This document shows, piece after piece, positions 42,820 to 54,331 of a DNA stretch of 64,000 nucleotides. A program made the position numbers and the translations under genes. This DNA is from CAVQBJ01 sp963819075 (GTDB lineage Bacteria > Actinomycetota > Thermoleophilia > Solirubrobacterales > Solirubrobacteraceae): positions 248,001-312,000 of the forward strand of contig CAWFUP010000006.1 of the NCBI GenBank assembly GCA_963819075.1, read 5' to 3'. A model generated the notes under the pieces. The model ran no database searches and was not told where the DNA came from. It saw nothing but the letters and a program-made list of their open reading frames with translations. Numbering within the stretch: position 1 is the first letter of the stretch; every line of letters starts with the position of its first letter.

Positions 42820-43856
42820 GGCGCCTCGCTCCCGGACACGCCCGCCGGTTCGGGCCCGCGGCCGTTGCCGAGCGGCTCAACCCCCCCGGCGGACGGCGCC
42901 TCGGCGGCCTCGCCCTCGGTCAGGCGGAAGAACAGATCCTCTAGGGACGCGGTGTGCGGCGCGAGCGCGCGGATCCCGACGCCCGCCTCGACGAGCGCGA
43001 TTGACAGGCGCTCGACAGCTGACTCCGCAGCGCTGAAGTGGAGGCCATCTCCGCCGTCGCGAACGTCGCGCAGCCCAGCCTGCTCGCGACAGACGCCGAG
43101 GGCGACCGCGTCGTCGCTCGTGCGCAGGTGGTAGCCACTCGCCGCCGTGCGCTTGAGGTCGGTGAGCGCGCCCTCGTACACGACGCGACCGCTGCGGATG
43201 ATCGCGACGCGGTCGCAGAGCTCCTCGACCTCAGCGAGCTGGTGGCTGGACAGCAGCACGGTGATTCCCTCGCCGGCGAGCCGGCGGATGAGCAGGCGCA
43301 TGTCGCGCATGCCGGCCGGGTCCAGGCCCGTCGCCGGCTCGTCGAGGATGAGCAGGCGCGGAGCGCGCAGCAGCGCGGCAGCGATGCCGAGCCGCTGGCG
43401 CATCCCGTGCGAGTAGCCGCCCACCTTGTGCCGGGCCCGCGGCGTGAGGTCGACGGTCGCCAGCGCCGCGTCGATCCGTGCGGCCGCTCCGTCGCCGTCC
43501 AACGAGGCGAGCAGGCGGAGATTCGCCATGCCACTGAGATAGGGGTAGAACCGGGGCGCCTCGACGAATCCGGCGACGCCGTCGAGCGCCCGTGCCCCGT
43601 CGCGCTGGGGATCGCGGCCGAAGAGCGTGACCGTTCCCTCCGTCGGCCTGATGAGCCCGAGCGCCATGCGCAGCGAGGTCGTCTTCCCGGCGCCGTTGGG
43701 GCCGAGGTAGCCGTAGACATCGCCGGCGCGCACGTTGAGGTCGACGTGATCGACGGCGACGATCTCGCCGTAGCGCTTGACGAGCCCGCGCGCGCGGACC
43801 GGCAGCAGCTCGGCGTTGTCCGTCCGGTCGGTCGCTGTGCCCGGGACGTCGCTCAC
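42816..43856 (-). CDS. ABC transporter ATP-binding protein
   Basis: 346 residues, GTG start. Walker A GPNGAGKTT, signature SHGMRQRLG (a relaxed LSGGQ), Walker B LLILDEP and the switch His in LSSHQL. DrrA/CcmA-like with a C-terminal extension of about 110 residues. Forms an exporter with the overlapping permease gene. Confidence 0.93.
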   Translation of the reverse strand: MSDVPGTATDRTDNAELLPVRARGLVKRYGEIVAVDHVDLNVRAGDVYGYLGPNGAGKTTSLRMALGLIRPTEGTVTLFGRDPQRDGARALDGVAGFVEAPRFYPYLSGMANLRLLASLDGDGAAARIDAALATVDLTPRARHKVGGYSHGMRQRLGIAAALLRAPRLLILDEPATGLDPAGMRDMRLLIRRLAGEGITVLLSSHQLAEVEELCDRVAIIRSGRVVYEGALTDLKRTAASGYHLRTSDDAVALGVCREQAGLRDVRDGGDGLHFSAAESAVERLSIALVEAGVGIRALAPHTASLEDLFFRLTEGEAAEAPSAGGVEPLGNGRGPEPAGVSGSEAP

Positions 43857-43879
43857 GGCGGGTGCGGGCGCCGGTTCGC

Positions 43880-45079
43880 TCAGAGTCCGTCGGCCGCCCG
43901 CACGGCGTCGGCGGTCGGCACCGAGCCCACGACGGTGTAGGAGACGCCGCCGCGGCTGAACTGCACGAGCGTCCCGAGCGCGGTCGGGAGCTCAGTGGCC
44001 GTCGCGCCGTTCACATTGACCGTCGGGAGGCTCGGGCCCGACTGATCGCCCTGGCCGCCCCCGCTCCCTGTGCCGCTCGTCGGCGACGCGGCGGCGGGTG
44101 CCTGGCGCTCGAGCACGGCGATCCCGCCGAGTCCGTGGCCGTAGAACAGCAACTCGGCCGCGTGGCCGTTCCAGTGCACGAGGCGCTTGCTGGTGAGCGT
44201 CTGGTTGTCGAGCGTCGCCGGCTCAGAAGGGGTGAACGAGAGCGTCGGCGGCGTGGCGCTCGAGCCGGAGCCGGAACCGCTGGCGTCGCCTGCGTGCGAT
44301 GAGAGGTCGATGGTCTGCACCTTCGCGGCGACGGGCGGCGTGAACACCGACGCGTCGATCGGCCCATAGGTGACGTTCGTAGCGCCGAGCTGCAGGACCG
44401 GGCTCGCGTCGTTGACGGCGTACACAGCGATCTGCAGCGGCACACCGTGGGCGGCGTCCCACCACAGTGCGGCGCCGCCGAACAGGCCGCCGTCCTTATT
44501 CGGCGCGACACGCACCTCGTAGGCCGGCTGCCCGGCGACCACGCTCGGGATCGCCCCGGAGACGGAGGCGTGCTGCATCAGGCGATCGATCGCCTGCTGG
44601 ATCGCGTCGACGCTCGGCGGCGTATGCGTCGAGTCCCCAGAGGATGTCGTCGAGTCGCTCGGCGATGCGCCGTGACTCGGCAGCACGACGTGGTACAGCG
44701 TGCCGCCGTTGCGCGGGTCGTAGTACGAGAGCATCCCGTCGGCGTAATAGATCTCGGTGTCGCCGCCGCTCGACTGCAGCTCGAGGCGCGCCTGGCCGCT
44801 CGCGGTGACCCACAGGCGACCGCTGCCGCCGGCGAGGAGCGGAGAGCTCCCCGCCGAGGCACCGCTCGGAAGGAGCGAGTTGGTCAGCGTGATGTCGGCG
44901 CTCACACCGCCGATGGGCGCGGCGGCGAGCGCCTGGTGGATCGCCTGGGCGAGTGGCTCGGGCGGGGGCGGTGTCCCCGACACGACTGAGCTGGCCACGG
45001 CGACGCCGGTGCCGAGCGCGACGACGGCCGCGCACAGGAGGAGCAAACGGGACAGGGGGAGACGGCGAAACACATTCAT
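43880..45079 (-). CDS. Secreted LolA/RsiW-like lipoprotein-carrier-fold protein
   Basis: 399 residues with a signal peptide (LSRLLLLCAAVVALGTGVAVA). The mature part reads like the LolA/MucB-type beta-sheet domain found in outer membrane lipoprotein carrier-like proteins of actinobacteria (SGRLWVTASGQARLELQSSGGDTEIYYADG, then VAGQPAYEVRVAP), with a Gly/Ser-rich second part and a C-terminal GGVSYTVVGSV segment. GGAGG is only 1 base from the ATG at 45079, so translation may start at the GTG at 45073. It lies 23 bp upstream of the ABC transporter genes, on the same strand, and may be co-transcribed. Confidence 0.65.
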   Translation of the reverse strand: MNVFRRLPLSRLLLLCAAVVALGTGVAVASSVVSGTPPPPEPLAQAIHQALAAAPIGGVSADITLTNSLLPSGASAGSSPLLAGGSGRLWVTASGQARLELQSSGGDTEIYYADGMLSYYDPRNGGTLYHVVLPSHGASPSDSTTSSGDSTHTPPSVDAIQQAIDRLMQHASVSGAIPSVVAGQPAYEVRVAPNKDGGLFGGAALWWDAAHGVPLQIAVYAVNDASPVLQLGATNVTYGPIDASVFTPPVAAKVQTIDLSSHAGDASGSGSGSSATPPTLSFTPSEPATLDNQTLTSKRLVHWNGHAAELLFYGHGLGGIAVLERQAPAAASPTSGTGSGGGQGDQSGPSLPTVNVNGATATELPTALGTLVQFSRGGVSYTVVGSVPTADAVRAADGL

Positions 45080-45124
45080 GCCTCCACTTAGTATGCACCG
45101 AAAGGCGACCGATCCGGGCCACCT

Positions 45125-45700
45125 GTGGACGATCTCATGAAGATCTTCCGTGCTCGCCCGCAACGCGGCGCGCCGCCGGTTGGGCCGGTCCGCGGCCGGC
45201 TCAGGTATGGTCCCGTCGCGTCCATGGTCCTCGGGTTCGTCATCTTCTGGGTGCTCCTCGGCCTCGGCGTCGTGCTCGTCGCCATGCGCGGCGGCTCGGC
45301 CGAGCCCACGGCCGGCGAGTCGCGCGCCAGCGCGCGCGTGACCCTCGGCGTGATCATCGTGCTGTTCGGCTTCGGGATCGCCGTCCCGGCGCTCGTGATC
45401 GCCGATAACGCCAAGAACCACGCGGCCACGGCCCCCGGCGGCGTGACGCTCAGCGCGACCCAGCAGCACGGTCGTTACCTGTTCGGCCAGGCCTGCGCCG
45501 TCTGTCACACGCTGCGTGCCTCCGAGGCCAACGGGCACGTCGGGCCCAACCTGGATGTGCTGCGCCCGCCGGCCGCGCTCGTGTACGACGCGATCATCAA
45601 CGGGCGCTATCGCGGCAACGGGAACATGCCGGCGGCGCTCTACACCGGCGTCGACGCGAAGGCCGTGGCCAGCTACGTCGCCACGGTCGCCGGACGCTGA
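45125..45700 (+). CDS. Membrane-anchored cytochrome c
   Basis: 191 residues, GTG start (ATG at 45137 possible). Two membrane segments (ASMVLGFVIFWVLLGLGVVLVAM and VTLGVIIVLFGFGIAVPALVI), then a c-type domain with the heme motif CAVCH (about residue 126) and an axial Met in GNGNMPAAL. This resembles the mono-heme subunits or electron carriers of actinobacterial respiratory chains. Oxidase genes are not adjacent. Confidence 0.85.
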   Translation: MDDLMKIFRARPQRGAPPVGPVRGRLRYGPVASMVLGFVIFWVLLGLGVVLVAMRGGSAEPTAGESRASARVTLGVIIVLFGFGIAVPALVIADNAKNHAATAPGGVTLSATQQHGRYLFGQACAVCHTLRASEANGHVGPNLDVLRPPAALVYDAIINGRYRGNGNMPAALYTGVDAKAVASYVATVAGR

Positions 45701-45735
45701 GGGGACGTCCGCTCCGCCGGGCGCCTTGGTAGGAT

Positions 45736-45871
45736 CCCCGACGCAACCGCTGAATCTCCTCCCTTCTCGGGGGGCGAGAGCGGGGGACCCAATTGTTGGG
45801 GCGAATCGCCGCCAGTGTGCGTAGCGCGACTCTTTCTGCGCGAGCCCGTCAGCTAACCCCGTAAGCCGACC
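45736..45871 (+). promoter_or_regulatory. c-di-AMP riboswitch (ydaO/yuaA class)
   Basis: The conserved blocks appear in order: AACCGCTGAATCTCC, GGGGGACCCA, GGGGCGAATC and CCCGTCAGCTAACCCCGTAAGC, the hallmark of the ydaO-yuaA RNA. It ends about 20 bases before the ATG at 45891. In actinobacteria this RNA usually controls cell-wall hydrolases or osmolyte and potassium transport; binding of c-di-AMP usually turns expression off. Confidence 0.88.
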
Positions 45872-45890
45872 GAAAGAGCGAACAACACCC

Positions 45891-46386
45891 ATGTCACCAG
45901 CCGAAGCCACGGCGTGGTGGACCGAAGTCGAAGAGGTGCGCGAGCGCATCGAGCGCCGTCGCACCCCACAGGCCGAGGCTCCCGCCCGCGAAGCACGTCG
46001 AGCCGCTTCCCCCGCAGCGGAAGCCCGCGGAGCTCCTACCGCGGTGGCGGCCGACGCCGCGCGCGGCCGCGAGCCGTCGACGTCGAGCCGCGAGGCCTCG
46101 CGGCGGCGCGCCGAGCCGCCGACCGCGCCGCGTCGAGCACCGGCGCACCGTGCGCATTCGCGGCCAGGCGATCCCGACGGTGGTCGCGCCGCGGCTGCGC
46201 CCGGCCGACGCGCCCTATGACTTTGCCGACGCGGACGCCTCGGCTCGCTCGACGGGACGACGGGCGCGCCCGCGCCCGCGCCCGGCCGAGCGACTCGGGC
46301 CCAACCCCGACCGCCTCGCTGCCTGGGCGTTCGCGCTCGCGCTGCTGACCCTGCTCGTCGCGGCGATCAGCGCCCACGGGCTGTAG
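45891..46386 (+). pseudogene. Riboswitch-controlled small membrane protein, apparently frameshifted
   Basis: Two frames share the work. Frame one (45891-46220) starts well after the riboswitch (MSPAEATAWWTEVEEVRERIERRR) and turns Arg/Ala-rich. Frame two (to 46386, with a local ATG at 46150) reads HRRTVRIRGQAIPTVVAP and ends in one membrane segment (LAAWAFALALLTLLVAAI), a pattern I associate with small proteins of this bacterial group. Joining them needs a one-base shift in the repetitive GC-rich stretch around 46060-46130. It may be a true frameshift, a sequencing error or two small genes. No family can be named. Confidence 0.5.
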
Positions 46387-46657
46387 CCCGTCATCGCTCC
46401 GCGGACGGCGCGGAAGGATCGGCGGGCGCGCGGCGTCCCGTAGTACGCCTCGAGTGGCCCGCATCCGGCGCCCTGACAATCCCGTCCGGGAACGTTCGCT
46501 TCTCGCCCGCAGATCCGCTCGGGCAGGTCGTACGTATCGCCTTATGCTGGAACTGAGGCACCGAGGCCACCGAGGTGGCGTCGGCCCATATCCCCCGTGA
46601 GGGCAGCGCCGACGCTCATCGCGCGTCGCCCGACCCCGCCGTCGTGAAGGACGTCGC

Positions 46658-47221
46658 ATGAAGACACAGATGAGCAGGTTTCAGATCCATGACGATCTCA
46701 CCGCACCCGAGGGATCGCTGCCGGTATTGCGCGGCGTGCTCGCCGCCGGCGGGCAACTGCCGAACTTCCTCGGGGTGCTGGCCGGATCCCCTGCGGCGCT
46801 GCGCGCATATGCGCGCTTTCGCGCCGAGCTGCGCCACGGTGAGCTGTCCGTGACGACGCAGCAGCGCATCGCGCTCGCCGTCGCCGAGCACCATCGCTCG
46901 CTCCCGGGCATCGCGCTGCACAGCCGCACCGCGCGCGCGGCCGGGCTCGGGCTCGACGAGGTCGCGCTCGCGCGCGAGTTCGACAGCGGCGACGAGCACG
47001 AGGCGGCGCTGCTGCGCTACCTGAGCGCGCTCGTGCACGGCCCCGGCAGCCCGCCGGTGCACCTCCACGAGGAGGCGCGCGAGGCGGGCTGGTCAGACGA
47101 GGAGATCCTCGAGGCGGTCGCCTACACCGCGTTGGAGACGTTCACGGCGATGATCAACCTCGCGGCCGACGTGCCCGTCGACGGCTCCGCCGAGGAGTCC
47201 CGACAACCGCGCGCCGCGTAG
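46658..47221 (+). CDS. Carboxymuconolactone-decarboxylase/AhpD-like protein lacking the CxxC motif
   Basis: 187 residues of the all-helical AhpD/CMD fold: LPNFLGVLAGSPAALRAYARFRAELRHGELS, then QQRIALAVAEHHRSLPGIALHSRTARAAGL, and the end WSDEEILEAVAYTALETFTAMINLAADVP. The position where peroxidase members have C-x-x-C (usually NGCxYCxxxH) reads HRSLPGIALH, so the redox cysteines are lost while the His remains. Alkylhydroperoxidase activity is therefore unlikely; function unknown. AAGGA precedes the ATG. Confidence 0.8.
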   Translation: MKTQMSRFQIHDDLTAPEGSLPVLRGVLAAGGQLPNFLGVLAGSPAALRAYARFRAELRHGELSVTTQQRIALAVAEHHRSLPGIALHSRTARAAGLGLDEVALAREFDSGDEHEAALLRYLSALVHGPGSPPVHLHEEAREAGWSDEEILEAVAYTALETFTAMINLAADVPVDGSAEESRQPRAA

Positions 47222-47368
47222 GCGAGTCCCTGGCCCGGCGGTCCAGCGCGCCTCGACCGCGCGTCGGAGCCTCGCCGGCTGCGCTGCCCCGGGCACGTGC
47301 GATCAACTAGGGTGGCCGCCGAGGCCGCGTGCCCGTGAAGTGACCGACCGCCGAGGAGGTGCCGCTCA

Positions 47369-48706
47369 ATGGCCGATATGCCCCAATCCATCGAGGACGT
47401 CAAGGCCATCGTCCTGGAGCGCGACATCCGCTTCATCCGCTTCTGGTTCACCGACATCCTTGGCCAGCTGAAGTCGTTCTCGATCAACGTCGACGAGCTC
47501 GATGACGCGTTCGAGGGCGGCATGGGCTTCGACGGATCCTCGATCACCGGCTTCAACGCGATCGAGGAATCCGACATGGTCGCGATGCCCGACCCGACGA
47601 CCTTCGCAGTGCTGCCCTGGCGTCCGGAGGAGCAGGGCGTTGGGCGGATGTTCTGCGACATCCTCACGCCGGAGCGCACGCCATACGAGGGTGACCCGCG
47701 GCATGTCCTGCGCCGCGCGCTGCAGCGCGCGCATGCGATGGGCTTCGACACGTTCAACGTCGGCCCGGAGCTCGAGTACTTCCTGTTTCGCGACAACAAG
47801 GGCACCGAGGTGCTCGACGAGGGCGGCTACTTCGACCTGACGACGCTCGACGCCGGATCGGACGTGCGCCGCGAGACCGTGCTCGCGCTCGAGCAGCTCG
47901 GCATCCACGTCGAGTACACCCACCACGAGGTCGGCCCGTCCCAGCACGAGATCGACATGCGCTACGCCGACGCGATGAAGATGGCCGATGACTGCATGAC
48001 CTACCGCATCACCGTCAAGGAGTACGCGATGAAGTACGGCTGGCACGCGACGTTCATGCCCAAGCCGCTGTTCGGCGAGAACGGCTCGGGGATGCACACG
48101 CACCAATCGCTGTTCAGCGGCGAACGCAACGCGTTCTACGACGAGAACGACCAGTACTTCCTGTCCGACGTCGGCAAGGCGTTCATCGCCGGCCAGCTCA
48201 AGCACGCGCGCGAGATCTGCTCGATCTTCGCCCAGTGGGTCAACAGCTACAAGCGCCTCGTGCCCGGCTTCGAGGCGCCCGTGTACGTGGCCTGGTCGCG
48301 CCGCAATCGCTCGGCGCTCGTGCGCGTACCGCTCTACCACCCCGGCAAGGAGCGGGCGACGCGGATGGAGCTGCGCTGCCCGGACCCCGCGTGCAATCCG
48401 TATCTGACGTTCGCCGCCCTACTGCAGGCGGGCCTGGAGGGCATCGAGCGGGGCTACGAGCTGCCCGAGCCGATGGAGAAGAACCTCTATCACCTCTCGC
48501 CCGACGAACGCCGGCGCCTCGGCGTCGAGCAGCTGCCCGAGACGCTCGGCGAGGCGATCGAGATCACGGCCGAGTCCGAGCTCGCGCTGCGTACGCTCGG
48601 CGAGCACATGTTCAACCGCTACGTCGAGATCAAGCGCCAGGAATGGGACGACTACCGGGTGCAGGTCACCCAGTGGGAACTCGACCGCTACCTGTCGATT
48701 CTCTAG
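47369..48706 (+). CDS. glnA: Glutamine synthetase type I (GSI-alpha-like)
   Basis: 445 residues after a GAGGAGG site. It forms glutamine from glutamate, ammonia and ATP. MGFDGSSITGF, GPELEYFLF, NGSGMHTHQSL, the ammonia and glutamate loop RNRSALVRVPLY and the late NPYLTFAALLQAG are as expected. The length and the absence of an adenylylation-type Tyr loop (NLY only in LYHLSPDERR) place it with the short GSI-alpha enzymes. Single gene, separated from neighbours by 147 bp upstream and a hairpin downstream. Confidence 0.96.
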   Translation: MADMPQSIEDVKAIVLERDIRFIRFWFTDILGQLKSFSINVDELDDAFEGGMGFDGSSITGFNAIEESDMVAMPDPTTFAVLPWRPEEQGVGRMFCDILTPERTPYEGDPRHVLRRALQRAHAMGFDTFNVGPELEYFLFRDNKGTEVLDEGGYFDLTTLDAGSDVRRETVLALEQLGIHVEYTHHEVGPSQHEIDMRYADAMKMADDCMTYRITVKEYAMKYGWHATFMPKPLFGENGSGMHTHQSLFSGERNAFYDENDQYFLSDVGKAFIAGQLKHAREICSIFAQWVNSYKRLVPGFEAPVYVAWSRRNRSALVRVPLYHPGKERATRMELRCPDPACNPYLTFAALLQAGLEGIERGYELPEPMEKNLYHLSPDERRRLGVEQLPETLGEAIEITAESELALRTLGEHMFNRYVEIKRQEWDDYRVQVTQWELDRYLSIL

Positions 48707-48716
48707 GGGCGGCCCT

Positions 48717-48733
48717 CCCGGCCGCAGGCCGGG
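48717..48733. terminator. Hairpin between glnA and the Tim44-like gene
   Basis: CCCGGCC and GGCCGGG make a 7-bp stem with a 3-base loop between the two convergent stop codons. Confidence 0.5.
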
Positions 48734-48739
48734 ATCGTG

Positions 48740-50121
48740 TCAGGCGGCCGCCGGCGCGGCGGCGTCGACGATCCGCCAGGGGTGCTCGTCGTCGCCGTCG
48801 AGGGCGAGGGCCCAGCGCTCCACGAACGCCGTGTCGTGGTCCTTGTTGCCGCTGAGCAAGGCGAGCGTGTCGCGGTCCTCGATGTAGCGTCGCGCGCTCA
48901 CGCGCAGCTCCACCGTCATGCGCGGTGGCGTCGCATGCGGGTCCAGCGCGACGATCTGCACCGAGCCCACGCGCGGGCCGCGCAGGACGAGCCGCGTACG
49001 CTCGCTGGCGTCACCCGGGTGCAGCAGGTCGCGCGTCGCGCGGCCGCTCGCCAGCTGGCGCAGGTCGGCGTCGCTCCCATCGACGGCGTCCGTCCATGCC
49101 TGCACGGCGCGGCGGACCTCGGCGATGAGTACGTCGGGGGCGAAGCGACCGTCGGCGAGCGACAGGTCGAGCGCGGCGGCTCGCGCCTCGGGACTGAGCT
49201 CCGGCGGCGCGAGCTCGCCGATGTCGGTGCCCTCGGGCGTCCGCTCGGCCACGGCCTGCTCGACGAGCGAGGTGTCGCGCAGGCGCTCGACATCAGACCA
49301 CGGCGTGGCCACGATCTCCTCCACGAGCTCGTGATCGCCCTCGGCGCGCTGCTCGATCGACACGAGCCGCCAGTGGGCGTCGCGCTTGCCCAGCGTCCAG
49401 TACTCGCACATGATCGACTGGCTCGACGCTGCGCCGTTGGCGAGTATGACGTTCCCGTAGGCGTCGCGCACGACATCGCTCATGCGCGCCGTGACCCGCA
49501 CAACGACGTGGTCGGCGGCGTCGGACTCGCGGTTGACGAGGCCGACGTATTCGATCTCGGGCTCGGAGAGGATCGCCACCTCGTTGCGCCAGCCGCGCCG
49601 GGCAAAATCATCCAGTCGCCGGTTCCACTCGACCATGAGATCGGGGCCGACGAGCTGCGCCAGCCGCGTGCGGTCGTCCGCCGACCAGGCCTTCTCGATG
49701 TTCGCGAATAGCGCGCGGGTCTCACGATCGACCACGTCGGGGGCGAACTCGGGATCGTCCTCCGCCGCCTCGAGCGCGGCCAGGCGCACGCGCTCGACTC
49801 GGGCGCGGCGCAGGCGGCGATAGCGCCAGGCGCCCAGCGCCGTGGCCACGGCTACGACGAGGACGAGCGCGATGATGACGACGACCAGCCCGGCGGCCAG
49901 TCCGCCGGCATGCCGGCCGAGGCCGAATCCGACGCCGATGCCCACGCCGCGGCCCAAGCCACCTCCGCCGCCGAAGCCCCCGCCCCCGCCCCCGAAGCCG
50001 CCGCCTCCGCCGCCGAAGCCCGAGCTGCCGCTGCCGGCGAGCGCAAGCGCCGAGCCGGCATGCAGAGCGAGCGTGGCAACCGTCACGCCACCGACGCTCA
50101 GGGCTCTCAGCGACCGCGGTC

Positions 50122-50125
<4 letters not shown>
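48740..50125 (-). CDS. Tim44-like domain membrane protein
   Basis: 461 residues from the ATG that overlaps the upstream stop. Signal-like N-terminus, then a Gly-rich stretch of repeated GFGGGGG, a membrane segment (GLAAGLVVVIIALVLVVAVATALGAW) and a Tim44/MRPL45-like domain (about 135-290) with AWSADDRTRLAQLVGPDLMVEWNRRL and YWTLGKRDAHWRLVSIEQ. The C-terminal half (about 290-461) is another alpha/beta region without a name. Probably envelope-associated; function unknown. Translationally coupled to the YyaL-like gene. Confidence 0.8.
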
Positions 50126-52197
<2,072 letters not shown>

Positions 52198-52260
52198 GTG
52201 CCATCAGCTTACGTGCTGCGATACGGCGCCGGCGCCGGGACGGCGCCTCCCGAGTGGTGA

Positions 52261-54213
52261 TCAGGGGATGATCGCGCGCCCGCGGGGCGGCGGCGCGGGC
52301 CAGTCGCTGGACACCTGCGCGCCGGCGGCGAGCGTCACGTTGAAGTGCCGCCCGCCGAGCGTGCCCTCCGCGCGGCGGCCGGACCGCAGCGTGACGACCC
52401 CATTCGCGGCAGTCGAACCGGCGACGACGATGCGCGCCGGCGAGCCGGCGTCGCGCGTCAGCAGTTCGATCGGCACCCGCCCGGTCAGCGTGACGCCCGG
52501 AATGTAGGCGAAGCTGTGCAGGTCGACCGAGTCGCGCGTCAGCGCGGCGTCGCCGCCTCGCAGCCCGCCGAAGCGCGCGCCGCTCGGCAACGCGGCGTTG
52601 GCGTTCAGGATCGCGCCGATGATCTCGCGGCGCAGGTCCACGAGCGTGTCCTGCACCGCGGTGAGCGAGCGGCCGGTCTGGCCCGTCAAGCCCGGGCTCG
52701 CCGGCACGTCGGCGAGGCGCACCGGCGGGACCGGCGTCGGCTTGAACTCGTCGGGCGCGTTCGCGCACGGCGGCACCGTGCGCCCGGCGAAGAACGCCGT
52801 GACGGCGTCCTGCGAGCAGTTGCTCAGGTCGCTGCCGAGTACCGAATGCCCGGTGTGGGGCACCACGAGGAGCTGCGCGTCGGGAATCTGTGCGGCGACC
52901 AGACGCGCGTCCGCGGTCGGAGTGCGCAGATCGTCCTCGCCGGAGAGGATGAGCGTCGGGACGTTGGGCAGCGGACTGTCCGCCGGAGGCGGCGGCGAGG
53001 CGACCGGCCACGCGAGGCAGGTCGACATGTTCCCGGTGAAGTAGTCGCTCAGACGATCGAACGGGTACAGCGCCGACGCCGGCAGCGCGCGCAGCGCCGC
53101 CAGTGCCTGGGCCTGCCGCGATGCCGGCGGAGCCGTGCGGGGCGACCACGGAAATGCGGACTCCTCACAGGAGGTCGTCAGGTACAGGGCCTGGTCGAAC
53201 GCCGGTTCGCTCGCCTGTCGCGGCGCCCGCGGGGCTCGCGCGCCGTCGGGCAGGTAGCCCTGCGAGAGTGCGGACAGCCGCAGCAGCGACGCGCCGTCGC
53301 CGCGCAGCGCCGCGTGCACTGCGGCCGGCAGTTCGGCCCGCAGCGCCGGGTTCAGGTCCCCGGCGACCAGGAGCGAGAGCAGGTCCGGGCCGGCCAGCTC
53401 GGCCGGCACGCGCTGTCCGTGTCCGTCGTAGATGTGACCGCGCAGCGGCGTACGGTCGATCTCGCTGACGAGATGGGCGATCTCGCCGAGCGGGTCGGGG
53501 CTGACCCGAGCACAGGCGCCCCCGGAGCACAGGTCGTTGAGCACCGTCGGGACCGCCGCGAACGTGGAGCGCTGCAGCGGGTCCGGTCCGCTCGGCAGCA
53601 CGGTCGAGTCGAGGACGAGGGCCTCGACGTTCTGCGGATAGCGCTCGGCGTACTCGAGCGCCACCTTCGTGCCGTAGGAGGTCCCGAACAGGACGAGCTT
53701 CTGGTAGCCGAGCGCGACCCGCAGCGCCTCGATGTCGGCGACCGTGTCCGCTGTCGTGTAGTCGCCGCGGGAGGGACCGATCTCCTTCGCGCACAGCGCG
53801 ACCGCCGCGGACGCGGGCGCATTGAGCTGCAAGGCGGGGCACTGCAGCGGATTCGAGGCGCCGGTGCCGCGCTGGTCGAAGACGACGAGGTCACGCGTCT
53901 GCAGCGCCGGCGCCATCTCGAGCGCGAACGTCGAGGTGAGCGGGATCGCCGCCTGCCCCGGGCCGCCGGCGAGTCCGACGACGGCGTCCTGGCTCGGCGC
54001 CGCTGCGGCGAGCAATCGACGCACCGCGAGGTGCAGCTGCTGGCCGGCCGGGTTGGTCGGGTCGAGCGGTACCGCGACCCGCGCGCACCCGACGTTCGGC
54101 GCGTCGGGACACGGCGCGAACGGCACCGGCGCGGTGGCGGCCGCGTCCGCCCCCCCAACGAGCAGCGCGAGCAGCAGCGCTGCCAAGGAAGTGGTCAGCG
54201 CACCCCTTCTCAC
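52261..54213 (-). CDS. Secreted alpha/beta hydrolase (tripeptidyl aminopeptidase-like)
   Basis: 650 residues, GTG start, signal peptide (LTTSLAALLLALLVGGADA). Motifs: GLAGGPGQAA (oxyanion loop), FDQRGTGAS, LFGTSYGTKVALEYAERYP with the nucleophile Ser, SGEDDLRTP (Asp) and VPHTGHSV (His), as in the S33 peptidases such as Streptomyces tripeptidyl aminopeptidase. The C-terminal 150 residues (from about 500) form an extra beta-rich domain with RVPIELLTRDAGSPARIVVAG. Likely exported and peptide-cleaving. Confidence 0.88.
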   Translation of the reverse strand: MRRGALTTSLAALLLALLVGGADAAATAPVPFAPCPDAPNVGCARVAVPLDPTNPAGQQLHLAVRRLLAAAAPSQDAVVGLAGGPGQAAIPLTSTFALEMAPALQTRDLVVFDQRGTGASNPLQCPALQLNAPASAAVALCAKEIGPSRGDYTTADTVADIEALRVALGYQKLVLFGTSYGTKVALEYAERYPQNVEALVLDSTVLPSGPDPLQRSTFAAVPTVLNDLCSGGACARVSPDPLGEIAHLVSEIDRTPLRGHIYDGHGQRVPAELAGPDLLSLLVAGDLNPALRAELPAAVHAALRGDGASLLRLSALSQGYLPDGARAPRAPRQASEPAFDQALYLTTSCEESAFPWSPRTAPPASRQAQALAALRALPASALYPFDRLSDYFTGNMSTCLAWPVASPPPPADSPLPNVPTLILSGEDDLRTPTADARLVAAQIPDAQLLVVPHTGHSVLGSDLSNCSQDAVTAFFAGRTVPPCANAPDEFKPTPVPPVRLADVPASPGLTGQTGRSLTAVQDTLVDLRREIIGAILNANAALPSGARFGGLRGGDAALTRDSVDLHSFAYIPGVTLTGRVPIELLTRDAGSPARIVVAGSTAANGVVTLRSGRRAEGTLGGRHFNVTLAAGAQVSSDWPAPPPRGRAIIP

Positions 54214-54331
54214 AGGCCGGACAGTAGCGCACCGACGCGGGGCGCCGGCCGGCGTGGGCCTCCGGCCGGGCGCGGCCGTGGGTGGCCTTTGAGCTATCGT
54301 CCGCGCGCCGTCGGATCGAGAGGAGGCCGCG

